From: Pseudomonas sp.
GTDB taxonomy: Bacteria; Pseudomonadota; Gammaproteobacteria; Pseudomonadales; Pseudomonadaceae
Direction of reading: 5' to 3'
Assembly: GCF_030683065.1 (NCBI RefSeq)
Contig: NZ_JAUXMX010000033.1
Span: 1-64,000, forward strand
DNA length: 64,000 nt
In this document: one piece after another, positions 8,993 through 17,218 of the stretch
How positions within the stretch are numbered: the stretch's first letter is position 1
Layout: each line of letters starts with the position of its first letter
Notes under the pieces: generated by a model
What the model saw: the letters and a program-made list of their open reading frames with translations, nothing else
What the model was told of the DNA's origin: nothing
The model's database searches: none
Made by a program: the position numbers and the translations under genes

Positions 8993-9286
8993 TTAGGCAA
9001 TGCGGTGCATCAGTTGATGATCGACCTGTGCCAGCAAGCTGCCGCAAGTCTCTCCAAAGTGCAGGAAATGCGCGGTCTGCTGGTGTGCGCTGAGGGCGGC
9101 GGCGTCCTGCCATTGTTCGACCATGACGAAGCAATCTGGCTGCTGCTGATGGCGGTGCAGGTTGTATTGCAGGCAACCGGTTTCAGCCTGGCTGGGTGGT
9201 ACCAGCAAGCGCAGGCCAGCCTCGACGGCATCTGCCTGGCCGGGGAGGGTGGTGAGGGTCGCGATCAGGGTCAGTGGGCTCGGCAT
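8993..9286 (-). CDS. Antibiotic-biosynthesis-monooxygenase-fold (YgiN-like) protein
   Basis: A 97-aa ABM-domain protein. The strands LTLIATLTTLPGQADAVEAG and CLQYNLHRHQQQPDCFVMVEQW, followed by HFLHFGE, are the usual ferredoxin-like ABM pattern. Members act as small cofactor-free oxygenases, quinol monooxygenases or heme-degrading proteins. It is the first gene of a two-gene unit with the dehydrogenase at 7964-8980, which fits quinone/quinol metabolism. The start has ribosome-site-like GGAG upstream. Confidence 0.82.
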   Translation of the reverse strand: MPSPLTLIATLTTLPGQADAVEAGLRLLVPPSQAETGCLQYNLHRHQQQPDCFVMVEQWQDAAALSAHQQTAHFLHFGETCGSLLAQVDHQLMHRIA

Positions 9287-9370
9287 GCGTGGGCTCCGGT
9301 TAAATAGGCGGTCATGCTCGGTTATTTGATTGACGAGAAAAACAGGCTGCGAATAGAGTCTCTTTCAATA

Positions 9371-9385
9371 TTATTTTGATAATAA
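9371..9385. promoter_or_regulatory. Palindromic candidate operator of the LysR regulator
   Basis: TTATTTTGATAATAA, an AT-rich palindrome (TTAT/ATAA arms), lies seven bases before the LysR start in the divergent intergenic region. LysR proteins often bind T-N11-A palindromes in such positions. This is a sequence pattern only. Confidence 0.35.
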
Positions 9386-9391
9386 GTCGCC

Positions 9392-10309
9392 ATGCTGCGT
9401 TTTGATGATCTTCAGCTGTTTGTGTGTACCGCCGAGCTGGGCGGTCTCTCTGCGGCGGCGCGGCGCCTGGATATTTCTCCGGCGGTGGCCAGTGCCGGGC
9501 TTAAACGCCTGGAGCAGCAACTGCAAGTGCGCCTGTTTAACCGCTCCACCCGCAGCCTGCGCCTGACGCCTGAGGGTGAGTTGTTTCTCGGCCATGCGCG
9601 CCTGGCGTTGCAGAGTCTGGACGATGGGCGCCAGCAATTGGCGGGCAGCAAGGTTGGCATCCGCGGCCCGCTGCAGTTGTCCGCGCCCTCGGACTTCGGC
9701 CGCAATACCCTGTTGCCCTGGCTGGATGAATTTCAGCAGGCGCATCCGCAACTGCAGTTACGGTTGCTGCTCGGCGACCGGGTGGCTGATCTGTTTCGCG
9801 ACCCTGTAGACATCGCCCTGCGTTATGGCGCACCAGAGGATTCCAGCCTGGTAGCCCTGCCGGTGGCCGCATTGAACCGGCGGGTGTTATGCGCTGCGCC
9901 GCAGTACCTGCAGCGGCACGGCATCCCTGATTGCATACCGGCCCTGGCTGAGCACAATTGCCTGCTTTATATGCTTGGCGGGCGGGTGCATGACCGCTGG
10001 CACTTCAGCGATGGTCGGCGTGAGCAGAGTATTTGCGTCAAGGGTGACCGGGTCAGTGACGATGCGGATGCAGTGCGGCGTTGGGCGGTGGGTGGCGCGG
10101 GGCTGGTCTATAAATCCTGGCTGGATGTGGCCGCTGATGTGCGGGCCGGGCGACTCAAGGTGCTGCTGCCCGAACTGCGTGGCGAGTCGGCACCGCTTAA
10201 CCTGATCTGCGCGCACCGCGCGCAGCTGAGTAAGCCCGTGCTGTTATTGCGTGAGTTTGTCCAGGCGCGTTGCGCCGAGTTGTTGGCTTATGCGCCTTGG
10301 CCGCATTAG
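9392..10309 (+). CDS. LysR-family transcriptional regulator
   Basis: A 305-aa LysR regulator with an N-terminal winged helix-turn-helix (about residues 3-62). It includes GGLSAAARRLDISPAVASAG and the wing RLFNRSTRSLRLTPEG, followed by a periplasmic-binding-like effector domain (about 90-295). The wing and effector patterns are those of the large CrgA/DsdC-like subgroup that controls adjacent oxidoreductases. It diverges from the ABM-dehydrogenase pair, its most likely target. The effector is unknown. Confidence 0.88.
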   Translation: MLRFDDLQLFVCTAELGGLSAAARRLDISPAVASAGLKRLEQQLQVRLFNRSTRSLRLTPEGELFLGHARLALQSLDDGRQQLAGSKVGIRGPLQLSAPSDFGRNTLLPWLDEFQQAHPQLQLRLLLGDRVADLFRDPVDIALRYGAPEDSSLVALPVAALNRRVLCAAPQYLQRHGIPDCIPALAEHNCLLYMLGGRVHDRWHFSDGRREQSICVKGDRVSDDADAVRRWAVGGAGLVYKSWLDVAADVRAGRLKVLLPELRGESAPLNLICAHRAQLSKPVLLLREFVQARCAELLAYAPWPH

Positions 10310-10391
10310 TATTGTGGCCAGCCAACTGCGGCAATCAACCGCAGCCGCGCAGCGCGAATCACGCGCATGAGCAATGCTAGAGTCGCGCCCC

Positions 10392-10775
10392 ATGAAACTG
10401 ACCCGCACCGACCGCTCGCTGATTGCCTGGATGCTGTATTTCAGCGTTCTGTTCAGTGCGTTCGGCTGCAGCATCAGTCATGGGCAAATGGCCGGTTTGC
10501 AACTCAGTGGGCTGGGCAGCCAGTACTGCTCCTTCGACGGTAATTTTGGTGCCGGTGCCGACCTGGAAGGCTCCGGTGTGGTAGCGCCCAATCCTGCGAC
10601 TGGCTCCGGCTGCTCCCTGAGTTCCACCTTTAGTGCCATCATCCTGGCCGCGTTCTTCGGCCTGCTGGGCTTGCTGGTGGCCAACCGCGCGCCGCTGCTG
10701 ACGTTCTTCTTCACCCCGCGTCCCGTCCGCTACCTCTGGCCTTCGGCCAACCCCCGCGCTTCTCCACTTTCCTGA
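10392..10775 (+). CDS. DUF2946-like protein, first of three in this region
   Basis: A 127-aa protein with an N-terminal hydrophobic segment (about residues 8-28), a Cys/His/Met-bearing stretch CSISHGQM and a second hydrophobic helix near 85-100. The overall layout is that of DUF2946 proteins, which often flank copper-responsive TonB receptor genes. It lacks the CGYC motif seen in the two relatives at 15138 and 17219, so it is the most diverged of the three. The start at 10392 (MKLTRTDRS) matches the short basic leader expected before the helix; a ribosome site is not obvious. It lies upstream of a TonB receptor in the same direction. Confidence 0.6.
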   Translation: MKLTRTDRSLIAWMLYFSVLFSAFGCSISHGQMAGLQLSGLGSQYCSFDGNFGAGADLEGSGVVAPNPATGSGCSLSSTFSAIILAAFFGLLGLLVANRAPLLTFFFTPRPVRYLWPSANPRASPLS

Positions 10776-10865
10776 TGCATGGCGCCTTTGGGGCGCTCCC
10801 ATGGTTTGCATGTGGCGATGTCATGCCGCGTGCGCTTGGTTTGGTTTTCAGGAAAACAACACGCT

Positions 10866-13025
10866 ATGTCTATGCCGTCCTCGCGCGCCTTGAGCGCCGC
10901 CTTGCTGTGCGCTGTAACCCCTGCGCTGTGGGCCGAAAACGCGCTCACCTTACCCGACACTGAAGTCCGGGCCCGCGCGGCGTTGGCGTCTGAGCTGTCA
11001 CTCGACACCCCGGCCGAGAGCGCATCACGTCTGGGCCTGACGCCCAGGGAAACGCCGGCCTCGGTCAGCATCGTCAACCGCGAGCAGATTGAACGTCGCG
11101 GTGCCGATAACACCCAACAGATGCTTAACGGTGTGCCGGGTGTGGTGGCTGCAGCGCCGCCAGGCTTTGCCGGTGCCGTGTCGTGGCGTGGCTTTACCGG
11201 CAGCCAGGTCACGCAGATGTTCAACGGCATCACGGTGCAGTACGACTCCATTGCAGCGCGTCCGGTGGACAGCTGGATTTATGACCGAGTTGAAGCGGTC
11301 GGCGGTGCGTCCAGCTTTCTCAATGGCTCGGGTGCTGTCGGTGGTTCGATCAACTACCTGACCAAATTGGCCACGCGCGATCAGGCGTTTAGCGAAGGAC
11401 GCATCCGCTACGGCTCGTTTGATGCCAACGAACTGGCCTATGGTTTCAACCAGCCGCTGGGCGAGGCCAATCACCTGCGCATGGATGTCAGCCGCACCAG
11501 CAGCAATGGCTATGTGGACCGTGAACAGCGCGAAGCCTGGACCAGTGCATTCTCCCTGCTGACGGACTTCAATGAGCAGCTGTCGCACACCCTGGCGTTT
11601 GAGTATCAGGAAGAACAGGTCGACAGCCCTTATTGGGGCAGCCCGGTGCTCAAGGGCCGCACCGGTGACTTGAAGGTGGATGAGAGTCGGCGTTTCGAGA
11701 ACTACAACGTTGCAGACGGGCGCTATGAACAGCGGGTGCGCTGGGCACGCTCCATCACCGAGTATCAGCTGACGGACGCCACCCGCCTGCGCAATACGCT
11801 CTATCACTACAACGCGCAGCGTGATTACCGCAACCTGGAGACCTACGCCTACACGGATGCCAGCAATAGCGCCGTGCAGCGCAGTAACGCACTCTTGCAA
11901 CGGCATGATCAGGAGCTCAACGGCAATCGATTTGAGCTGCTCCATCAGGGCGGCTTGTTTGGCCTGTCGAGCGAGTGGGCAGCCGGGCTGGATTACAGCC
12001 ATAACGTGCAAACCCGCTATCCACGCTCGGTCGCCGGTCCCTTCGGCGTGGTGGATGCTGAACACTTCGAGCCGGGGCATTTCTTCGACCTGCCTGGTAT
12101 GACCCCTGGTTACGCACGCCAGCGCACCAATCAACTCGACACCTGGGCATTGTTTGTCGAAAACCGTCTGGCGCTGACTGAGCGTCTGTCCCTGCTTACC
12201 GGCCTGCGGCATGACCGCATCGACCTGGAAGTGACCAACCACCAGGCTGCCAGCCTGACCAACCCGGCGTTTTTCGCCCGTGAGTACGAGCCCACCACTG
12301 GCCGTGTCGGTATGGTCTATGCCTTGAGTCCCGCTGCCAATCTGTATGTGCAATACAGCACCGCTGCCGATCCGCCTGCTGGCATCCTCACCACCGCGAC
12401 CCTCGGCCAGGTGCAGGATTTTGACCTGACCAAGGGCCGTCAACTGGAGGTTGGCAGCAAGTTTGATTTCCTCGATGGGCGCGCCTCCACCACCGTTGCT
12501 GCGTACAAGATCGAACGTGAAAACTTGGCCACACGCGACCCCGCTAACCCCGGGCAAACGCTGCCGGTGGGCAAGCAATCGACGCTTGGCGTAGAGCTGG
12601 CAACAGCGCTGCGCATCACCCCGCGCTTGCTGGCAGAAGCCAATTTGGCGTGGATCGATGCTCAATACGATGAGTTCAATGAAAGCGTGGTCGGGCAGTC
12701 GGTCTCGCGTAAGGGCAACACGCCGAGCAACGTGCCCGATCAGGTTGCCAACCTGTGGCTGACCTATGACTTGACCTCACAGTGGCAGGTTGGTGCAGAC
12801 AGTCGTTATGTCGCTTCGGTGTATGCGGATGCGGCCAACCAGTTAAAGGCACCGGCCTATACCTTGTTCGGTGCATTTTTCAGCTACCGCCTGGATGCCG
12901 ACAGCCTGCTGACCTTGCGGGCGCGCAACTTGACCGACGAGGTATACGCCAGTTGGGCCAGCAGCGACATGCTGTTCCTCGGCGCGCCACGTTCGTTTGA
13001 GTTGGCCTTGCAGTCACGCTTTTAA
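10866..13025 (+). CDS. TonB-dependent siderophore-type receptor
   Basis: A 719-aa outer-membrane receptor. A signal peptide ending near ALWAEN is followed by a plug domain (RETPASVSIVNREQIERRGA, then VSWRGF and VEAVGGASSFLNGSGAVGGS) and a 22-strand barrel ending in the aromatic C-terminus SFELALQSRF. There is no N-terminal signalling (STN) domain, so it does not signal to an anti-sigma factor. The start at 10866 (MSMPSSRALSA) gives a proper signal peptide; earlier starts add an unrelated leader. The next gene, 11 bp downstream, encodes a PepSY protein, like the FoxB/FiuB-type siderophore reductases. DUF2946 and PCuAC neighbours raise the alternative that the cargo is a copper complex. Confidence 0.9.
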   Translation: MSMPSSRALSAALLCAVTPALWAENALTLPDTEVRARAALASELSLDTPAESASRLGLTPRETPASVSIVNREQIERRGADNTQQMLNGVPGVVAAAPPGFAGAVSWRGFTGSQVTQMFNGITVQYDSIAARPVDSWIYDRVEAVGGASSFLNGSGAVGGSINYLTKLATRDQAFSEGRIRYGSFDANELAYGFNQPLGEANHLRMDVSRTSSNGYVDREQREAWTSAFSLLTDFNEQLSHTLAFEYQEEQVDSPYWGSPVLKGRTGDLKVDESRRFENYNVADGRYEQRVRWARSITEYQLTDATRLRNTLYHYNAQRDYRNLETYAYTDASNSAVQRSNALLQRHDQELNGNRFELLHQGGLFGLSSEWAAGLDYSHNVQTRYPRSVAGPFGVVDAEHFEPGHFFDLPGMTPGYARQRTNQLDTWALFVENRLALTERLSLLTGLRHDRIDLEVTNHQAASLTNPAFFAREYEPTTGRVGMVYALSPAANLYVQYSTAADPPAGILTTATLGQVQDFDLTKGRQLEVGSKFDFLDGRASTTVAAYKIERENLATRDPANPGQTLPVGKQSTLGVELATALRITPRLLAEANLAWIDAQYDEFNESVVGQSVSRKGNTPSNVPDQVANLWLTYDLTSQWQVGADSRYVASVYADAANQLKAPAYTLFGAFFSYRLDADSLLTLRARNLTDEVYASWASSDMLFLGAPRSFELALQSRF

Positions 13026-13036
13026 GAGGTCGCCCG

Positions 13037-14542
13037 ATGAAGCGCTATCTCTACTTGTGGCATCGCTGGCTGGGGATTTTCCTCTGCCTGCTGATGGTGC
13101 TTTGGTTCGTGTCTGGCTTGGTGATGATGTATGTCGGCTATCCCAAACTGACCCAGCGCGAGCACCTGGCCCATCTGCCCCCGTTGTCGTTAGCGGGCTG
13201 TTGCGTACCGCTCGAGCAGGTGCTTGCCGCCACGGGCGAGAAAGCCGCCCCGGCATCTATTCGGTTGACCACGGTGGCCGGTGAGCCGCGCTTTGTTGTG
13301 CGGTTTGCGACGGGCGCGGTGGCGGTTGATGCGCGCAGCGGTAAGCGTATTGACTCGGTGACCCCAGCAGAAGCTGTGGCCGCCGCTCAACCCTTTGCCG
13401 CTGAGCGTGCGGTGCACTTCCAGGCCTCCATACAGGAGGATGCCTGGACGCACTCGCGCGCCCTCGACGGCGATCGGCCGCTGCATCGTGTGGGGCTGGA
13501 TGACGGCACGCTGCTGTATGTCTCGGGGCGTAGCGGCGAAGTGGTGCGCGATGCCACTCTCACTGAGCGTACCTGGAACTGGCTGGGCGCCTGGCTGCAC
13601 TGGCTCTACCCCCTGCGCGGCGGTGTGCTGGATCGCTGGTGGAGTGATGCGGTGATCTACCTGTCCGTGGCCGCCACCCTGATGACGCTCCTGGGCATTG
13701 TGGTAGGCATTCTGCGTTGGCGCTTTGCCAAACCTTATCGCAGTGGCGCACGCAGCCCTTATAAAGGGCTGGCACGTTGGCACCACATCGGTGGTCTGCT
13801 GTTTGGTGGGTTGGCGTTGGCCTGGATTTTCAGCGGCTTGATGTCGATGAACCCCTGGCGGCTGCTGGACAGCGCGACTCCGTTGAATCTGGCGCCCTAC
13901 CAAGGCGCAGCGTTGCAGGCTGAAGCTTTTCCTCTCGGGCCTGAACAGGCTGTGTCGCGTTTCAATGCGATGGGCCTGCCGGTGCGTGAGCTGCATTGGC
14001 GTTTGTTGGCTGGCCGTGGCTATCTGCTGGGAGTGGACAATACCGGTGCCAGCGCGCTGCTGGCCATGGATGCATCCACACCGCAGTGGGGTTTGGATGA
14101 AGCGGACGTATTGCGCGCCGCTCAGGCGATTCGGCCAGAGGATGTACCGACAGTCGAGCGCCTGACAGCCTATGACTTTTACTACTACGCACGGGCCGAA
14201 CACAGCATGACCGGGCACCTGGAGCGGCCGTTGCCAATCCTGCGGGTGCGCTTCAATGATCCGGCCCAGACCTGGCTGCACCTTGACCCGCGCACCGGTG
14301 CGCTGCTTGGCCGCATGGATGAAGGGCAGCGCACCTCGCGCTGGTTGTTTGCCCTGCTGCACAGTTGGGATTGGTTGCCGCTGCTGCAAAACCGGCCCCT
14401 CTGGGATGGCTGGATGTGGCTGGCCAGTCTGGGCGGTTTGCTGATTTGCCTGAGCGGCACGGTGATGGGCTGGCGGCGGTTGCGTGGGCGGCGCCCTGTG
14501 CGAGTCAGCAAACAGCCGCGCGTGCATCCATCCAGCGTATGA
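13037..14542 (+). CDS. PepSY-associated membrane protein (putative siderophore/metal reductase)
   Basis: A 501-aa inner-membrane protein of the PepSY_TM family. It starts with WHRWLGIFLCLLMVLWFVSG (first helix, about residues 8-32), has periplasmic PepSY modules, a helix at about 208-232 and RWHHIGGLLFGGLALAWIFSG near 250. A last helix lies near 455-475. Conserved His residues near the membrane (His9, His251-252) are the likely heme ligands of this family, whose members FoxB and FiuB reduce siderophore-bound Fe(III) in the periplasm. It is 11 bp after the TonB receptor and has AGAGG before its ATG, so the two are co-transcribed and probably process the same cargo. Confidence 0.85.
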   Translation: MKRYLYLWHRWLGIFLCLLMVLWFVSGLVMMYVGYPKLTQREHLAHLPPLSLAGCCVPLEQVLAATGEKAAPASIRLTTVAGEPRFVVRFATGAVAVDARSGKRIDSVTPAEAVAAAQPFAAERAVHFQASIQEDAWTHSRALDGDRPLHRVGLDDGTLLYVSGRSGEVVRDATLTERTWNWLGAWLHWLYPLRGGVLDRWWSDAVIYLSVAATLMTLLGIVVGILRWRFAKPYRSGARSPYKGLARWHHIGGLLFGGLALAWIFSGLMSMNPWRLLDSATPLNLAPYQGAALQAEAFPLGPEQAVSRFNAMGLPVRELHWRLLAGRGYLLGVDNTGASALLAMDASTPQWGLDEADVLRAAQAIRPEDVPTVERLTAYDFYYYARAEHSMTGHLERPLPILRVRFNDPAQTWLHLDPRTGALLGRMDEGQRTSRWLFALLHSWDWLPLLQNRPLWDGWMWLASLGGLLICLSGTVMGWRRLRGRRPVRVSKQPRVHPSSV

Positions 14543-14655
14543 GTTTCGAGGATATGCCGCACTTAAGCGGCCTGAGCTGCTCAGGCTTGGCCCGCATCAA
14601 CACTTTGCGTTACAACAGGTTTATTGGACATTTAGTCCACCACCGGAGGAACACC

Positions 14656-15138
14656 ATGTTGCTGAAAAAGACCCTGCTGATCGCCGCACTGCTTAGCCCA
14701 AGCTTGTTTGCCAACGCTCACGACTACAGCGTCGGCAATCTGCACATCGAACACCCCTGGTCGCGCGCCATGCCGCCGGTTGCGCCCACTGCAGCCGCTT
14801 ATTTTGTGGTGCACAACAAAGGCAGCGACGCCGATCGTCTGCTCAGTGCCAGCACACCGGTGGCCGGTAAGGCCGAACTGCATGAACACATTCACGCCGA
14901 TGGCCTGATGAAGATGCAGCAGGTGCAGAACGTGGAGATTCCCGCTGGCGGCGAGGTGAAGTTCGAACCCATGGGCTATCACGTCATGCTGTTTAACCTG
15001 AAGCAACAAGCCAAAGACGGCGAACGCTTCCCGCTGACCCTGACCTTCGAGAAGGCCGGTGCTGTTGAAGTGGATATTGCTGTGCACACGGACGCGCCAG
15101 AGGCGGCGGGGCACGTTGAAGAGCCTCATCAGCACTGA
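14656..15138 (+). CDS. Periplasmic PCu(A)C copper chaperone
   Basis: A 160-aa secreted protein with a signal peptide ending near LFANAHD. It has the PCuAC pattern: HPWSRAMPPVAPTAAAYF, then HEH...MKMQQV and EPMGYHVML, which together supply the His/Met set H-x10-M-x21-H-x-M that binds Cu(I). Such proteins deliver copper to cytochrome oxidase or to importers. GGAGGA precedes the ATG at 14656. The C-terminus is His-rich (HVEEPHQH), which may add a Cu(II) site. The stop codon overlaps the start of the next DUF2946 gene (TGATG), so translation is coupled. Confidence 0.9.
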   Translation: MLLKKTLLIAALLSPSLFANAHDYSVGNLHIEHPWSRAMPPVAPTAAAYFVVHNKGSDADRLLSASTPVAGKAELHEHIHADGLMKMQQVQNVEIPAGGEVKFEPMGYHVMLFNLKQQAKDGERFPLTLTFEKAGAVEVDIAVHTDAPEAAGHVEEPHQH

Positions 15139-15512
15139 TGATCAAGTCGTCACAAGGACATCCTCTGGGGGCAGCGCTCGGCTTGCTGGCGCTTGCCCTG
15201 ATTGTCCTTGCGCCGCTGTTTTCCCAGCTGCGCGCGGCGCCACAAGAGTGGTCGTGGCTGGCTGAACTGGCCTGTCACGATGGTGTGGCGCAGGCACCTG
15301 AGCAGAGGACCATGTTGCCCCAGGCCAGCATGCTGGATGCCTGTGGTTACTGCTCGCTGCTGATCCACAGTCCGGCCCTTGGCGGCCACGTATTCGCCCT
15401 GGCTGTCCATGCTCCTCACGCCGCGTTATCGCCCGTTCAATGGCGAGGCCCGCGGCTGGCACTGCGTTTCCCCGCGGCGCAATCACGCGCGCCACCTGCT
15501 GCGCTCGTTTGA
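15138..15512 (+). CDS. DUF2946 family protein
   Basis: A 124-aa protein with an N-terminal hydrophobic helix (about residues 10-30), the family hallmark DACGYCSLLIHSPAL near residues 68-82 and a second hydrophobic stretch. The two cysteines of CGYC could bind copper or form a redox pair; function is not established for the family. Its start overlaps the PCuAC stop codon by one base, which ties it to copper delivery. Confidence 0.8.
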   Translation: MIKSSQGHPLGAALGLLALALIVLAPLFSQLRAAPQEWSWLAELACHDGVAQAPEQRTMLPQASMLDACGYCSLLIHSPALGGHVFALAVHAPHAALSPVQWRGPRLALRFPAAQSRAPPAALV

Positions 15513-15591
15513 GGTGAGTCTGCGCAACGTTGAGGGTTTCCCGGTTGCGTGTCCCCGGTCCGTGAGACCGGCCTTGCAAGGAGCGTGAATC

Positions 15592-16140
15592 ATGCAGTTA
15601 TGCAAACCCAGGGTGATTCCTGCGCAAAAGCGTGTCGCCCACGAATTGATCTTTCCGGACTACCCCAGCAATGCGCGGTCTTTTATCGCACTTGATGGCA
15701 AGCTGCTGCCTTATTGGCACCTGCTGTTTGACCTGTGTCCGTCGCTGCTCAAGCTTGATCCGCCCGAGGGATTGAACCTGTTTCGGCGGTTCATGGTGTG
15801 GGCTTATCGCCATCAGCCCGCGCAGGACTGGACCTTCCATATCAGTGTCTGTCGCTGGTTATTGCTCTCGGACTTTGCACCCAGGGTCAGCGCTGAGCAG
15901 GTGGAAAGTCTGCTGTCTGCGGCAGCTGCACGCTGGGTCAACTGCGACCACAGCTCTGCGCAAGGCATTCTGCTGGCCTGCCGGGAAAAGCCCATGACCT
16001 GGGTGGATTGGAAGCACCGTAATGTCGGGCAAAGTGAGGCCGTTGAGGTGCCGCCGCCGGCGCGTTTCGACTTTGCCTGGTCACCGTTACGCGGTACAGG
16101 CATTGCCGGTTTCAGCCGCTGGCTGCGAATTGCGCACTAA
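15592..16140 (+). CDS. Unrecognised 182-aa cytoplasmic protein in the copper region
   Basis: I cannot assign this protein to a family. It has no signal peptide or membrane helix. It is rich in Trp and aromatic residues (PYWHLLFDLCP, FRRFMVWAYRH, WTFHISVCRWLLLSDF), with Cys and His residues spread through it and a Trp-rich C-terminus. AAGGAG lies eight bases before the ATG, and the frame has normal codon use, so it is a real gene. It follows the PCuAC-DUF2946 pair by about 80 bp in the same direction and ends upstream of a putative terminator, so it is probably the last gene of that unit. Confidence 0.7.
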   Translation: MQLCKPRVIPAQKRVAHELIFPDYPSNARSFIALDGKLLPYWHLLFDLCPSLLKLDPPEGLNLFRRFMVWAYRHQPAQDWTFHISVCRWLLLSDFAPRVSAEQVESLLSAAAARWVNCDHSSAQGILLACREKPMTWVDWKHRNVGQSEAVEVPPPARFDFAWSPLRGTGIAGFSRWLRIAH

Positions 16141-16220
16141 CGTCTGCGACAGCTTGCCGCAGGCTGAGCTGCGCGCCCTGAGTAGGCGGTCGCAGGTTGC
16201 GTTGTGGTGAATTGTCGCAG

Positions 16221-16249
16221 TTGAGGGCGGCCGGCTGCCCTCATAGGAT
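16221..16249 (+). promoter_or_regulatory. Sigma-70-like promoter
   Basis: TTGAGG (16221-16226), a 17-bp spacer and TAGGAT (16244-16249) match sigma-70 spacing, with a start of transcription expected near 16256. It lies upstream of the terminator at 16334 and inside a gene-free gap. Confidence 0.5.
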
Positions 16250-16256
16250 GCACTGA

Positions 16257-16363
16257 CTTCGGGTTGGAATATGTCTTGTCTGGGCATCCACGGTTAAGCC
16301 CGGGGTCACTTTATCGGCTTAGGCTCGGTATCAGGCTCTCCCGCCAGGGAGAGCCCTCTTTTT
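16257..16363 (+). ncRNA. Candidate small RNA or attenuated leader
   Basis: Between the promoter-like site and the terminator lies about 105 bp, the size of a small RNA. An eight-codon frame MSCLGIHG followed by TAA at 16271-16297 could instead be a leader peptide. I do not recognise the sequence as a known Pseudomonas small RNA. A transcript is inferred from the two signals only. Confidence 0.35.
16334..16363 (+). terminator. Strong intrinsic terminator
   Basis: A perfect nine-base-pair stem GGCTCTCCC/GGGAGAGCC with a four-base loop GCCA (16334-16355) is followed by CTCTTTTT. Confidence 0.88.
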
Positions 16364-16522
16364 ACCCACTAACTTACGAAATATAGGCTTCCTGCTAAGC
16401 GCTGCCGGGTCATGGTTGTTCGTTGTCTGAAACAAGTATTTTTGGATGCGTTTACGCTGTTACAGAACGCGGTAGCGTGGGTCTGATGTTTACAACAACA
16501 GGTGAACCGATGAGGTCTTGAT

Positions 16523-16814
16523 ATGAAGAACGTTGTCTTGCTGGCATTCGCTTTGTTGTCGATGGGGGCGGTGCAGGCCGCTAAGGACCCTGAAGCGGTA
16601 TACAACCGTTCCTGTGGCGTGTGCCACAACGGTCAATTGCCTACTGCGCCTCAGAAGGGTGATGCCGCCGCGTGGGCACCGCGTATGGCTGTGGGCATGG
16701 AAACCTTGGTCAAGCACGTGACCGAGGATTTCAACGCCATGCACGCCCCGTGGCTTGTGCAGGGATTGCAGCGCCGAGGATTACCAGGCGGTGATCCAAG
16801 TAACACGCGCCTAG
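16523..16814 (+). pseudogene. Frameshifted cytochrome c5-like gene
   Basis: The first 75 codons read as a secreted class I c-type cytochrome: a signal peptide ending at VQA-AKDPEAVY, the heme motif CGVCH near residues 32-36, then QLPTAPQKGDAAAWAPR and LVKHVTEDFNAM. After AMHA the reading frame is broken by one extra base near 16741-16749. In the shifted frame from 16749 the conserved end reads RGLCRDCSAEDYQAVIQ and stops at 16814. The usual cytochrome c5 tail after this point (about four to six residues) is replaced. Left as it stands, translation would run on in the wrong frame to 16900. A sequencing error at one base is the main alternative to a true pseudogene. Confidence 0.75.
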
Positions 16815-16829
16815 CCCCGGCGCAGGGCG

Positions 16830-16945
16830 AGGTGTCGGCAAAGCGCGACAGCAGGTACTCGGCGTTGGTCACTGTTGGCGGCATCCGAGCAATTCGGTAG
16901 GCCGCTCACTTCGCTATCGCGGCTCGGAAAAGAGCGGCATGAAAC
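16830..16945 (-). pseudogene. Fossil of the 3' end of a 2OG-Fe(II) oxygenase gene
   Basis: The DNA from GGTGTCGGCAAAGCGCGACA (16831 onward) to about 16940 closely matches the end of the oxygenase gene at 21317-21447, with an internal deletion and substitutions. On the minus strand it still encodes fragments SGLPNCSDAA and VTNAEYLLSRFADT, in two different frames. It abuts the tail of the cytochrome c5 remnant. No start, promoter or body of the gene remains. It marks a past duplication or rearrangement. Confidence 0.75.
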
Positions 16946-17218
16946 CGCAGGCAGGCGAGCGCTTTCCCCCTGATCCTGAGCATCGCTATGGCTGAGCCAG
17001 CTAGCCATGACGCGCCCCATCAATATTGTTGAGTGCTGTATTGACCGGGGACAAGGAGCGCTTGACCACGCTTGGCGATAATTACGACTGGTGTGGAACT
17101 ATTCAACATAAGTGCGCAGTGGGTTCGGCAGGTTATCGCTGCGTTTCGTGCGGGCTGCCAATGTTTGAAACAGTCGCTGCAGGCGAGAGCTTTCGCCAGC
17201 GTTCATGGACACTGATCG
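16946..17218. other. Gene-free stretch before the third DUF2946 gene
   Basis: A 72-codon open frame at 17026-17244 contains CAVGSAGYRCVSCG but has no ribosome site and overlaps the next gene; I do not treat it as a gene. No repeat or RNA is visible. Confidence 0.4.

Larger units (their letters stand above)
16141..16522. other. Intergenic stretch with promoter and terminator
   Basis: About 380 bp without a gene of normal size. It holds a promoter-like pair at 16221-16249, a possible small RNA or leader, and a strong terminator at 16334-16363. The rest, up to the start of the cytochrome c5 remnant, shows nothing I can name. Confidence 0.5.

Noticed and set aside
11025..12665. 546-codon frame antisense to the TonB receptor
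   Set aside because: The receptor on the plus strand has signal peptide, plug and barrel features; the antisense frame has none.
16523..16900. Intact 125-aa cytochrome-like protein
   Set aside because: The second half is out of frame with the conserved cytochrome c5 end and runs into the oxygenase fossil.
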